A DNA stretch of 15,901 bases. Origin: Shinella sp. (GTDB lineage Bacteria; Pseudomonadota; Alphaproteobacteria; Rhizobiales; Rhizobiaceae). Each line of letters begins with the position of its first letter. Position 1 is the first letter of the stretch. Where the stretch lies: the NCBI GenBank assembly GCA_003248775.1, contig QFQX01000072.1, forward strand, positions 1 through 15,901, written 5' to 3'. Shown in pieces: positions 7,954-14,812 of the stretch. The notes beneath the pieces were generated by a model that was not told where the DNA came from, did no database searches, and worked only from the letters and a program-made list of their open reading frames with translations. The translations under genes were made by a program, and so were the position numbers.

Positions 7954-8451
7954 TCAGCCCTTGCTGCCCTTGGCGATCGGCTCCTGATAGGTGAAGCCCA
8001 TGTCCCAGGGGAAGTAGATCCAGGTGTCCTGCGAAACCTCGGTGATGAAGGTATCCACGGTCGGGACGCCCTTAGGCTTGGCATAGACGCATGCGAAGTG
8101 TGCCTTCGGCAGCATCTCGCGAACTTCCAGCGCCGTCTTGCCGGTGTCTGTGAGGTCGTCCACCACGAGAACACCTGCGCCGCCATCCGTGGCAAGCTCG
8201 GGCGTGATGCCCTTCAGGAGCTGTGTTTCGCCCTGATTGACATAGTCATGGCGGGTGGCGATGCAGACTGTATCGATCAGGCGGATGTTGAGTTCGCGCG
8301 AAATGATCGCTGCCGGCACCAGACCGCCGCGGGTGATACAGACGATGCCGCGGAATTCCTGATTAAGGCTTGCCAGCCGCCAGGCAAGGGCGCGCGCATC
8401 GCGGTGGAACTGATCCCAGGAAACGGGAAAGGCTTTATCGGGCAGGGACAT
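7954..8451 (-). CDS. gpt: Xanthine phosphoribosyltransferase
   Basis: A 165-residue type I phosphoribosyltransferase that salvages xanthine and guanine by joining them to PRPP to give XMP and GMP. The PRPP-binding loop VLVVDDLTDTGKTA is at residues 94-107, with the two acidic residues D98 and D99. The CITRGGLVPAA segment (38-48) is the pyrophosphate loop, and WIYFPWDMG (144-152) matches the C-terminal purine-contact region of enterobacterial Gpt. ATG 8451 gives the expected MSLPDKAFPVSWDQ start; an upstream in-frame ATG at 8583 adds 44 Arg-rich residues that look non-coding. The Shine-Dalgarno is modest (GGAG about 12 bases upstream). It is convergent with the SRPBCC gene and shares its terminator. 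Confidence 0.95.
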   Translation of the reverse strand: MSLPDKAFPVSWDQFHRDARALAWRLASLNQEFRGIVCITRGGLVPAAIISRELNIRLIDTVCIATRHDYVNQGETQLLKGITPELATDGGAGVLVVDDLTDTGKTALEVREMLPKAHFACVYAKPKGVPTVDTFITEVSQDTWIYFPWDMGFTYQEPIAKGSKG

Positions 8452-8681
8452 CAGACTAAGAGCTCCGCAAGGGCGAGTGTTTCGTATTCGCCGGCCGGCC
8501 GGCATCCTGTGAAGACCGTTCCGTTGCGGAGCCGCGCATCGTCTCCGAGGCGTCGCTGCCAAAAACGGCAAACGCGCGGACAAGCCGCGCGAGTGTGGCC
8601 CGCAAGGGGCTCTGGTCTCTGGCCGCTGCTATTAGCGGCATTTCGTGTCCCAAGGCAAGGGCTTCGCGTCCCTCTCCAGCC
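8452..8681. other. Gap between usp and gpt with two hairpins
   Basis: The 230 bases between the universal stress protein and gpt hold no gene. Two stems are visible: CGCGCGG/CCGCGCG (8573-8579 and 8585-8591, loop ACAAG) and GCCGCT/AGCGGC (8622-8627 and 8634-8639). Neither has a good T-tract on the minus strand, so termination after usp is uncertain and gpt may be partly read through. Confidence 0.5.
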
Positions 8682-9524
8682 TTATCGCGACAGCAGTGTC
8701 AGCGCCGTCATCGAATCGAGCACGGTGCGGGTCACGCCGCCGAACAGCGTCTCCCACCAGCGCTTGTGGCTGTAGGCTCCCATGACCAGCAGGTCTATCG
8801 AGCTGTCGGACAGACGGTTCTCGATGGCCGCAGAGGCAGGCAGCCTGTCCGTTTCCTGGTGAACGACCGTAACGTTGATGCCGTGGCGCGCCAGTGCAGC
8901 GGCAATTTCGGCACCCGCCATTGATGCCGACTGTGTCGTCGTTTCCGGCGGGTCGACGGAGAACACCTCGACCGTTTCGGCGGCCTTGAGGAAGGGCAGG
9001 GCGTCGAACGTGGCGCGGGCCGCCTCGCGCGAACCGTTCCAGGCGATCAGCACCCGCTTTATCGGCTTCGGCTGCTTCAGGATATAGGGTACCAGCAGGA
9101 CTGGACGTCCGCTTTCGAACAGGAAGTTTTCAAGATCTGCGCGGCTTTCCGAAAGCAGGCCGCTTTCGCCCTGACCGGCGACCACCAGATCGACCGACCG
9201 GGCACTGTCGATGAGTGAAGCGGCGCCATAACCCGCTGAAGAGACAAAACTGCGCCATTCATGCGATGTGCCATTGCGCTCGGCCGTCGCGCGGAAGGTT
9301 TTTTCCACTTCCACCGTTTCCTTGTGCGCCATGTCCTGTAGGGCCTGCACAGTCGCCGGATCGGGGATTTCCATCGGTGCGACCAGCGGAACGGCGGCGA
9401 GCGCCTCTGCATGCAGCCCGACGACATGGGCTCCGAACTGTTCTGCAAGGGAAATGGAAAAATCAGTGATTTGCTGCGCGTCCTTCTGCAAGTCGAGAAC
9501 GGCAAGAAGTGTCTTATAACCCAT
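8682..9524 (-). CDS. Universal stress protein, tandem UspA domains
   Basis: A 280-residue cytoplasmic protein with two UspA-type domains, roughly residues 1-147 and 156-280. Each has the alternating strand/helix pattern beginning with a hydrophobic strand (YKTLLAVLDL; KRVLIAWNGS). The nucleotide-loop region of the second domain, GAYSHKRWWETLFGGVTRTVL (249-269), is the alphaproteobacterial variant in which the second glycine of the classic G-2x-G-9x-G(S/T) motif is replaced; ATP binding is therefore not certain. The start at 9524 was chosen over an ATG at 9548 because GAGGAG lies 6 bases upstream. A perfect FNR/FixK-type box sits about 75 bases upstream, so induction under low oxygen is likely, as for many rhizobial usp genes. 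Confidence 0.93.
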   Translation of the reverse strand: MGYKTLLAVLDLQKDAQQITDFSISLAEQFGAHVVGLHAEALAAVPLVAPMEIPDPATVQALQDMAHKETVEVEKTFRATAERNGTSHEWRSFVSSAGYGAASLIDSARSVDLVVAGQGESGLLSESRADLENFLFESGRPVLLVPYILKQPKPIKRVLIAWNGSREAARATFDALPFLKAAETVEVFSVDPPETTTQSASMAGAEIAAALARHGINVTVVHQETDRLPASAAIENRLSDSSIDLLVMGAYSHKRWWETLFGGVTRTVLDSMTALTLLSR

Positions 9525-9593
9525 GGTGGTCTCCTCGGCGGTGTTCAAATCGGTCCCGCGTGAACATATTGCCGCCGGAGACTGGTCCCTTCC

Positions 9594-9607
9594 TTGACTT
9601 CGGTCAA
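9594..9607 (-). promoter_or_regulatory. FNR/FixK-type anaerobox before usp
   Basis: TTGACTTCGGTCAA on the plus strand (TTGACCGAAGTCAA on the minus strand) has the TTGA-N6-TCAA symmetry of FNR/FixK/FnrN sites, with a perfect TTGAC-N4-GTCAA. It lies between the CinA-like stop and usp. A class II position (-41.5) would put transcription start near 9559, with the A+T-rich CAATAT (9571-9566) in the -10 place. Confidence 0.65.
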
Positions 9608-9619
9608 TAGAGAGCCGGG

Positions 9620-10408
9620 TTAGGCCAGCTCTCCGGTGCCGAGGTCCCTGGCGCGGGCCGCATCTTTCTCAGCGGCGATTGCCGCAATCATGGCTTCTAT
9701 ATCGACGGCCGCCGCATCGACAGCCGCCGCATCACGGGCGCGGACCACCAGTTCGGTGGAAAAACGCTGGCCATCGAACTGCGGATAGGAGCCGATCGAG
9801 GTATCTGAATGCGCCTTCTGCACACCCGCCAGCAGCGTCCCGATATCGCCCTCGCCGAACGGGCAGGCGATGGAGCGGGAGATCACCCTTGCGCCGGCGG
9901 GAAGGGTGGAGATCACGTTGTCCAGCATGGCCTGGAAGACCTGCGGAACACCCGCCATCACATGCACGTTGCCGATGACAAAGCCCGGTGCGGTCGAGAC
10001 AGGATTGGGGATGTGGCGCGCGCCGCGCGGCATGCGGGCCATGCGCTGGCGCGCCTCGGTGAATTCCATGCCGCGACGCTCATACATTTCGCCGAGCAGT
10101 CGCATCGCATCGGCGTCGTGCTCGCAGGGCACGCCGAACGCCTTTGAAACGGCATCGGCGGTGATGTCGTCATGCGTCGGCCCGATGCCGCCGGACGTGA
10201 AGACGTAATCGTAGCGGCTGCGCAGCGCGTCGATTGCTGCAACGATCGCGTCCTCCTCGTCTCCGACGATGCGCACTTCCTTCAGATCGATGCCGGCAAC
10301 CGTCAGCATGTCGGCGAGATGGCCGATATTCTTGTCCTTGGTGCGGCCGGAAAGCAGTTCGTCGCCGATGGCGAGCATGGCGGCCGTCTTGATGGTTGTT
10401 TGTGTCAT
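9620..10408 (-). CDS. CinA-like molybdopterin-binding (MoCF) domain protein
   Basis: A 262-residue protein related to the N-terminal half of CinA (competence/damage-inducible protein A). The MoCF_biosynth fold is shown by AAMLAIGDELLSGRTKDKN (9-27) and the ligand loop TSGGIGPTHDDIT (71-83). The second CinA domain, nicotinamide-nucleotide amidase, is absent: full CinA is about 400 residues and this ends about 90 residues after the AGVPQVFQAM segment, as is usual for the stand-alone rhizobial form. Its activity may be on nucleotides such as ADP-ribose rather than molybdopterin; this cannot be decided here. ATG 10408 gives the conserved start, but CACCTCC just upstream is not a Shine-Dalgarno, so initiation may be weak or leaderless. 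It reads toward usp and diverges from wrbA. Confidence 0.9.
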   Translation of the reverse strand: MTQTTIKTAAMLAIGDELLSGRTKDKNIGHLADMLTVAGIDLKEVRIVGDEEDAIVAAIDALRSRYDYVFTSGGIGPTHDDITADAVSKAFGVPCEHDADAMRLLGEMYERRGMEFTEARQRMARMPRGARHIPNPVSTAPGFVIGNVHVMAGVPQVFQAMLDNVISTLPAGARVISRSIACPFGEGDIGTLLAGVQKAHSDTSIGSYPQFDGQRFSTELVVRARDAAAVDAAAVDIEAMIAAIAAEKDAARARDLGTGELA

Positions 10409-10705
10409 GGAGGTGAGGCATCCCGATATTGCGTCGTGAGCAGAACCTAGTCCCGTCTCTCCCGGAAGCAAGAGCATTGTTCTATCGTTCGCATGCGCAA
10501 GTGTGTCGGCAATGCAAATGCAAGGAGAAATCGTTCACCGGAGTTGAACACTCCGTCTCAGTGTCGTCATCTGGTGAACGACAGATCGCTGTTATAAATT
10601 CCTGTCATCGATCACGACGGAACATCTGACATGATCCTCGACTTCCTGAAACGGCTCTTCAGCGGCCAACCACAAACGGTAATCCCAGAAAAGGAAAGCA
10701 AGCCA
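10409..10705. promoter_or_regulatory. Divergent control region of the CinA-like gene and wrbA
   Basis: About 300 bases lie between the two divergent starts. Nested inverted repeats precede wrbA: CGTTCACC (10532-10539) with GGTGAACG (10573-10580), centres 41 bp or about four helical turns apart; between them are CGGAG/CTCCG (10539-10543, 10551-10555) and a second GTTCA/TGAAC pairing (10533-10537, 10545-10549). TATAAA at 10593-10598 is a good -10 with no clear -35, which suits an activator-dependent promoter. The regulator is not identifiable. Confidence 0.5.
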
Positions 10706-11302
10706 ATGGCAAAGGTACTCGTACTCTACTACTCTTCGTATGGTCACATCGAAACCATGGCCTATGCCGTGGCTGAAGGCGCAAAGTCGGCTGGCGCCGA
10801 AGTCACCGTAAAGCGCGTTCCTGAACTGGTTCCGGAAGAAGTCGCCAAGAGCTCCCACTTCAAGCTCGACCAGAAGGCCGAGATTGCAACCCCGGCAGAA
10901 CTCGAAAACTACGACGCCATCATCGTCGGCGCCGGTACCCGTTTCGGCACCGTCGCTTCGCAGATGCGCAACTTCTGGGATCAGACCGGCGGTCTGTGGT
11001 TCAGCGGCAAGCTCGTCGGCAAGGTCGGTTCGGTTTTCACCTCGTCCGCGACCCAGCACGGCGGTCAGGAATCCACCATTCTCGGCTTCATCCCGACCCT
11101 GCTTCACCACGGCATGGTCGTTGCAGGCCTGCCTTACGCTTTTCAGGGCCAGATGGGCGTTGAAGCCGTCAAGGGCGGCTCGCCTTACGGCGCTTCCACG
11201 ATCACGGACGGCGACGGCTCGCGCCAGCCTTCCGAAGTCGAACTGGAAGCCGCCAAGTTCCAGGGCGCGCACGTCGCCAAGCTTGCCGCAAAACTCGCCT
11301 GA
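10706..11302 (+). CDS. wrbA: NAD(P)H:quinone oxidoreductase, WrbA family
   Basis: A 198-residue flavodoxin-like FMN protein that reduces quinones by two electrons using NAD(P)H, avoiding semiquinone radicals. The FMN phosphate loop is YYSSYGHIETMA (residues 8-19), followed by GAGTRFGT and the WrbA-specific TSSATQHGGQESTILGF stretch and TLLHHGMVVAGLPY. ATG 10706 was chosen because it gives the family start MAKVLVLYYS and has AAGGA 10 bases upstream. The frame is open to ATG 10631, giving an optional 25-residue extension (MILDFLKRLFSG...) with an amphipathic look; it lies downstream of the -10 at 10593, so it would be in the message. The gene stands alone with its own terminator. Confidence 0.95.
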   Translation: MAKVLVLYYSSYGHIETMAYAVAEGAKSAGAEVTVKRVPELVPEEVAKSSHFKLDQKAEIATPAELENYDAIIVGAGTRFGTVASQMRNFWDQTGGLWFSGKLVGKVGSVFTSSATQHGGQESTILGFIPTLLHHGMVVAGLPYAFQGQMGVEAVKGGSPYGASTITDGDGSRQPSEVELEAAKFQGAHVAKLAAKLA

Positions 11303-11326
11303 TCGTTCTGGTATTTGCTCCATAAC

Positions 11327-11354
11327 AGGGCGGGGGTTTCCTCCGCCCTTTTTT
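11327..11354 (+). terminator. Rho-independent terminator after wrbA
   Basis: AGGGCGG (11327-11333) pairs with CCGCCCT (11343-11349) across a 9-base loop, and a run of six T residues follows (11349-11354). Confidence 0.92.
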
Positions 11355-11444
11355 GTGGATTCGGTCACTGTTTCCAGGTTTTTGCAACGAAAAATTAGAC
11401 ACTTGGGGCGCTGAATTCTGTCAGAAAGGACAGGATGAACGGCC

Positions 11445-11702
11445 ATGAATGAACGCAGAACTCACCCACGCTCGCGCGCGCTCAAGGCGGCGCGCATCAT
11501 TCTGCCAGGCGGATATTCCACCTTCGACTGCATGGTCCGCAATCTCTCCGAGGGCGGAGCAAAGCTGGTGATGGAAACCACGGCCGGCGTACCGGATGAA
11601 TTTAACCTGAGGTTCGAGGACGGCAGCATTCGCCCCTGCAGGGCATGCTGGCGCAACGCCAAGGAACTCGGAGTTTCCTTCGGCACGGCAAACGCCGCCT
11701 GA
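11445..11702 (+). CDS. Single-domain PilZ protein (c-di-GMP receptor type)
   Basis: An 85-residue protein that is a bare PilZ domain. Both c-di-GMP binding signatures are present: RxxxR as R5-THP-R9 and (D/N)xSxxG as N33-L-S35-EG-G38. The conserved WR near the end (W69-R70, in CRACWRNAKELGVSF) matches the last strands. Such proteins bind cyclic di-GMP and alter motility, polysaccharide or other outputs through a partner; none is encoded beside it. A Shine-Dalgarno-like AAAGGACAGG lies somewhat far (about 11 bases) before the ATG; an ATG at 11434 is closer to it but opens only a very short frame. No strong terminator follows; a 5-bp hairpin (GGCAC/GTGCC at 11724-11738) is the best candidate. 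Confidence 0.92.
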   Translation: MNERRTHPRSRALKAARIILPGGYSTFDCMVRNLSEGGAKLVMETTAGVPDEFNLRFEDGSIRPCRACWRNAKELGVSFGTANAA

Positions 11703-12015
11703 ACCGGATCTCATCGTGCGATCGGCACGGACGGTGCCCGAACGGCGCTTGTCCCTGGGGCGATTGCTGACTCCAAAAACGACAGCTGACATCCTGCAAT
11801 TGGTGCGGACGACGGGGAACCGTTGATCGCCCTGTTATTTGTTGATTTCAAAGCGTTTTTCTCATCGCGATTGTGCGCCTTTGTAGCGGCTTTTGTAGCG
11901 GTTGGCAAACAATCCTAGCTAATGCTTTGAGGTGCTGGACCTTCCTCATTCGAGACGAATCAGTTCTCATGCCTTTGCGGGCTGATGGAAGCACCGCGAA
12001 CGTGATGAGGTTGCC
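11703..12015. other. Transition region without a clear gene
   Basis: Between the PilZ gene and the next possible ORF no gene could be supported. From about 11800 the sequence becomes richer in A+T and loses the strong GC3 pattern, which I take as the edge of an accessory segment. TTTGTAGCGG occurs twice, 12 bases apart (11880-11889 and 11892-11901), and GTTGAT twice (11823-11828 and 11841-11846). No tRNA, integrase or matching att repeat was seen. Confidence 0.4.
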
Positions 12016-12234
12016 ATGTCCTACCAACTCGAAGATGACCCAAGTAAGTATCATCAGGGAGCAATCCTTAGCGACACGCAGGGCATTCACGCGATGCGGT
12101 TCGAAGGGGTAAGGCACTATCATGCGGGGCCGGGTGAGCGGCTTCACGATGTCACCGCCCATATGTTGACAGTAACATTGGCATCGAAGAATGAGCATGA
12201 GAGAAGCCTTGCGCTTGCCCAATCTCACGACTGA
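12016..12234 (+). CDS. Possible small hypothetical protein
   Basis: An open frame of 72 codons starting MSYQLEDDPSKYHQG and ending LALAQSHD. GAGG lies a few bases before the ATG. The protein is hydrophilic with several histidines and no transmembrane segment, signal or recognised motif. Codon use is mixed, and overlapping frames of similar length exist on both strands (one of 132 codons at 11848-12246 minus), so it may not be a gene. It resembles no family I recognise. Confidence 0.35.
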   Translation: MSYQLEDDPSKYHQGAILSDTQGIHAMRFEGVRHYHAGPGERLHDVTAHMLTVTLASKNEHERSLALAQSHD

Positions 12235-12517
12235 CGGGAGAACCATGGTAGTCTGGAGCCGGTCATTGTGAGGAAGGCAGCGTCAATCAACTGCGCTTGC
12301 TCTCAATCGCTTCGCGCAGTGTCGCTGTCAGTGTCACGGTAAGCCATGGTTTCGGTCGACAAATGGTCAACGCGCTTCGAGATGTGCCCATGGCGAAAAA
12401 TCGAAAAGCCTCAAAGACTGCTTGAAAGTTACGCTGGCGTCCAGTAGCACTCGCGAAAATTTAAAGACCGTTAAGCGTATTACGGGTACGCTCCCGTCAT
12501 TAATGGGGAAACTTGCG
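12235..12517. other. Untranslated stretch before the sce7726 gene
   Basis: Only frames shorter than about 35 codons are present (for example 12345-12446 plus). TTGAAA (12422-12427) and TAGCAC (12445-12450) are 17 bases apart and could be a weak promoter for the sce7726 gene. Nothing else is recognisable. Confidence 0.35.
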
Positions 12518-13219
12518 ATGACATTGAGCGAAGAGGAGCTTAAGAGCTGCTTATTGGCTAAGTTTCGCCGCGAGAGGCGCATAACAGCGTCATCAATAAT
12601 TGCTTCTGAATTTGTTCTCGGGCAGACAAGTTGCCGCAGCGACTTAGCGATCTGGAACGGGGCCTTCATCGGGGTCGAGGTAAAAAGCGCAAGAGATAAC
12701 TTGTCTCGGTTGCCGAGCCAAATGCGAGCTTACCACAAGTTCTTTGACGAGGTCATTCTCGTTTGCGATGCCAGCCATCTCGATAAGGCTCAGGTGATAT
12801 GCGACGAGGACGTTGGGATTTACGTTTGGCGTGACCGAAAACTTGAGCTTGCTCGCGAAGCGGCACCCAATAGCAAGATTGATAGACGCGAATGCGTAAG
12901 ATCGCTTACCGTAAAACAACTTTATTCGGGCTTGGACATCAAGACAACAAGCAGACACCCCCGGCCGCAGCTTGAAGATCGTCTTGTCGCCGATCTATCG
13001 ATTGATGTGAGAGCACTCGTTTTGAAGGCTTTTGAGGCAACCTATCAAACGACTAGTGAAGCCTTCTTTCGAGAGGTAAGCGGAAGACGAATTTTGCCCA
13101 ATCATCTCGTCTATCTAAGCCGATTTGCGGAAAGCAGGTCTGAGTTGAAAAGTTACAAAGATGCCCGCGAGGGCTTTTGGAGGCAATGGGAGTTGCAGGC
13201 TCAAGTCGTGTTTGGCTGA
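12518..13219 (+). CDS. sce7726-family protein, PD-(D/E)XK nuclease-like
   Basis: A 233-residue protein that I recognise as sce7726 family, named after a Sorangium cellulosum gene that is typically neighbour to a second uncharacterised gene, sce7725. The N-terminal third looks like a restriction-endonuclease-fold core: E31 (IASEF), D42 (RSDLAIWNG), E54-V-K56 (IGVEVKSA) and Q68 (SQMRAY), which fit the E...D...ExK...Q pattern of PD-(D/E)XK nucleases. The C-terminal half (residues about 120-233) is alpha-rich and unrecognised. ATG 12518 has GGGGAA 7 bases upstream; ATG 12503 is an alternative, and a TTG at 12422 would add 32 unlikely residues. Codon use (ATA, AGA, TTA) differs from the core genes. 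Its stop directly abuts the stop of the convergent Beta gene. Biochemical activity and target are unknown. Confidence 0.8.
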   Translation: MTLSEEELKSCLLAKFRRERRITASSIIASEFVLGQTSCRSDLAIWNGAFIGVEVKSARDNLSRLPSQMRAYHKFFDEVILVCDASHLDKAQVICDEDVGIYVWRDRKLELAREAAPNSKIDRRECVRSLTVKQLYSGLDIKTTSRHPRPQLEDRLVADLSIDVRALVLKAFEATYQTTSEAFFREVSGRRILPNHLVYLSRFAESRSELKSYKDAREGFWRQWELQAQVVFG

Positions 13220-13222
13220 TCA
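13217..13222. other. Abutting convergent stop codons (TGATCA)
   Basis: The sce7726 stop TGA (13217-13219) is followed with no gap by TCA (13220-13222), the reverse-strand TGA of the Beta gene. There is no room for a terminator between them, so each transcript must run into the other gene. Confidence 0.95.
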
Positions 13223-14281
13223 ATCGCTCCACCCAACTTCCTCTGCTCCATCGTCTTGGCCCCCATCCGTCGCTTGCATATGCAGGTGGATATTGATTCT
13301 GGCCGCAGTGCATTTTGTGGCGGTGTCAATTACGTCAGTTTCATCCTCATCACTTGTCCGTTTGATATATTCGGTTCCCCAGACTCCCAAATCAATCCAG
13401 CAGTTCGCTTCCATTGCGTTATTTGCGGCACGTCGAAAGCCTTCAGTCTTGTCGGCGGCGTCATCCACCCGGAAGAAATGCCATCGCGAAATGTTTGCGA
13501 GATCAATCCGAGGCGCTGGGGTTCCACCACCACCGCCCAAGGGCTCTGCGCGAGCGCTTCCGCGGTCGCAGTAAATGAGGTTCTCTCCTTCGAGAGCATC
13601 TTGAACGACCGCGTGAAGTCGACGCTCAAAGATATCTTGATGATCGAGGCCCACGAAGCTCTCAGGAAACGTAGACGCGCTAACAGAAACTGAACAGTCA
13701 GGAAGAGCTGCGCGAATATTTCCGATTGTCTGCAGCGACACCGCTGACTTGACCAAAATATCTCGGTTCTGTTTCTCGAAATCCAAAATGAAGTGGAAAC
13801 GGTCAGATTGCATAGCGCCCACAAATCTCTCGGCTATATTGCCCGCGAATTGCAGCATTGGCTCGTGCAGTCTAATCGTTATGTCTCGATCCAGAGCAAT
13901 TAATCGGGCGATCTGATGGTCAAGCTCAGTCAGATCAGTGAGCTGTAGCGCTGGTAAGAAGTTTTCGTTCTCGCTAATGAAGTTGACGTAGTGTTCATAT
14001 CCATTTGCAGAGCTGCGTAGTAGATCGAAGGCATCATGCACAGGGCGGCGCTTGCCTTGGATAGGCGCTGCTTCAGAAATGTCAGCGATGATTGGCCGTA
14101 AGCCGACTGCCGCATTAACACGGGCTACAGCGCTCGCAAGTTCATTTGCGGCAAGCCAAGGCTGAAGGGCAATGTAAGGGAGCATTGTGTCCTTCACATT
14201 GGGAGCCAACTCCTCAAGCGCTCTCATTTCGGCGGGGCGGACGCCAAGAATAGGCATATAGCTGTAATCCATGAACCCCAT
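13220..14281 (-). CDS. Beta-family protein (T4 beta protein-like)
   Basis: A 353-residue protein matching, from memory, the Beta_protein family (Pfam PF14350), named after a T4 phage product and of unknown function. The family start is visible as YMPILGVRPAEMRALEELAPNVKDTMLPYIAL (residues 8-39), and the C-terminal signature as RIDLANISRWHFFRVDD, then WIDLGVWGTEYIKRT and TAARINIHLHMQA. A run of five glycines (about residues 248-252) forms a loop before the C-terminal part. Alternating strand and helix segments suggest a barrel-like fold, which is inference. The start is 10 bases after the ImmA/IrrE stop, with AAGG about 9 bases before the ATG; ATG 14272 is an alternative. Its partner relation to the convergent sce7726 gene mirrors the sce7725-sce7726 pairing described for that family, with Beta in the sce7725 place. 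Confidence 0.82.
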   Translation of the reverse strand: MGFMDYSYMPILGVRPAEMRALEELAPNVKDTMLPYIALQPWLAANELASAVARVNAAVGLRPIIADISEAAPIQGKRRPVHDAFDLLRSSANGYEHYVNFISENENFLPALQLTDLTELDHQIARLIALDRDITIRLHEPMLQFAGNIAERFVGAMQSDRFHFILDFEKQNRDILVKSAVSLQTIGNIRAALPDCSVSVSASTFPESFVGLDHQDIFERRLHAVVQDALEGENLIYCDRGSARAEPLGGGGGTPAPRIDLANISRWHFFRVDDAADKTEGFRRAANNAMEANCWIDLGVWGTEYIKRTSDEDETDVIDTATKCTAARINIHLHMQATDGGQDDGAEEVGWSD

Positions 14282-14291
14282 CGAAGCGACC

Positions 14292-14795
14292 TTACTTTAT
14301 GCCAAGACGAATCTTCATTGCTGCTTCAGACACATTAAACTTATCCGCGAGAAAGCCAACGATATCTTCGACTTGTAGTGCCCTTGCCTTATCTATCCAT
14401 TCATTCACCAGTCTATCGGGCATCAAAAGGTCTGCGGCTAATCGGTTGGCCTGCGCTTCCCGGGCATCGGACAACTTCGAACGGTAAAGAACATCGTCTT
14501 CGATACCTCCGCCTATCTGATCTCGATGGAGCAAATAGTGCGCAAGTTCATGAGCGACGGTAAACCGCTGCCGACGCGCTGAATCGTTCTTATTGACCTT
14601 GATGAGGAAATTTCCGGGGTGCGCAGGGTCGGGCCTTATTTCGCCGGAAATGCCTTTGGGCAGGGGCGCGGCAACGACACGCACCCCACCGATCGTTGCG
14701 GCGAGTTGTGATAGCTTTATTGGAGGCTGATGCATCAACGAACCGAGCGCCGCCTTGATGTCAGTATGGAGGATATCCCATTCTCGACTGGTCAT
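14292..14795 (-). CDS. ImmA/IrrE-family zinc metallopeptidase
   Basis: A 167-residue ImmA/IrrE (COG2856) peptidase. The zinc site HExxH is H82-E83-LA-H86 in TVAHELAHYLLH, and the third ligand is E113 in AREAQANRLAADLLMP. A small winged-helix-like tail follows (VEDIVGFLADKFNVSEAAMKIRLG, 142-165). Family members cut a partner XRE-type repressor: ImmA cleaves ImmR in ICEBs1, and IrrE cleaves DdrO after DNA damage in Deinococcus. No HTH repressor gene is seen beside this one, so its substrate may lie elsewhere or may be one of the neighbours. It is the middle gene of a three-gene operon, 17 bases after the membrane protein stop and 10 bases before the Beta gene. The Shine-Dalgarno is weak. Confidence 0.93.
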   Translation of the reverse strand: MTSREWDILHTDIKAALGSLMHQPPIKLSQLAATIGGVRVVAAPLPKGISGEIRPDPAHPGNFLIKVNKNDSARRQRFTVAHELAHYLLHRDQIGGGIEDDVLYRSKLSDAREAQANRLAADLLMPDRLVNEWIDKARALQVEDIVGFLADKFNVSEAAMKIRLGIK

Positions 14796-14812
14796 ATTAG
14801 GTCTCGATCTTT

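Noticed and set aside
11880..11901. Tandem TTTGTAGCGG as an attachment site or CRISPR-like repeat
   Set aside because: Only two copies, no second boundary copy, no integrase, tRNA or cas gene in the window.
11848..12246. 132-codon minus-strand frame
   Set aside because: No Shine-Dalgarno, odd composition rich in Leu/Arg/Met, overlaps the better small plus-strand frame; not supported.
13256..13693. 145-codon plus-strand frame opposite the Beta gene
   Set aside because: Antisense shadow of the Beta gene; its product matches nothing and overlaps conserved Beta motifs.
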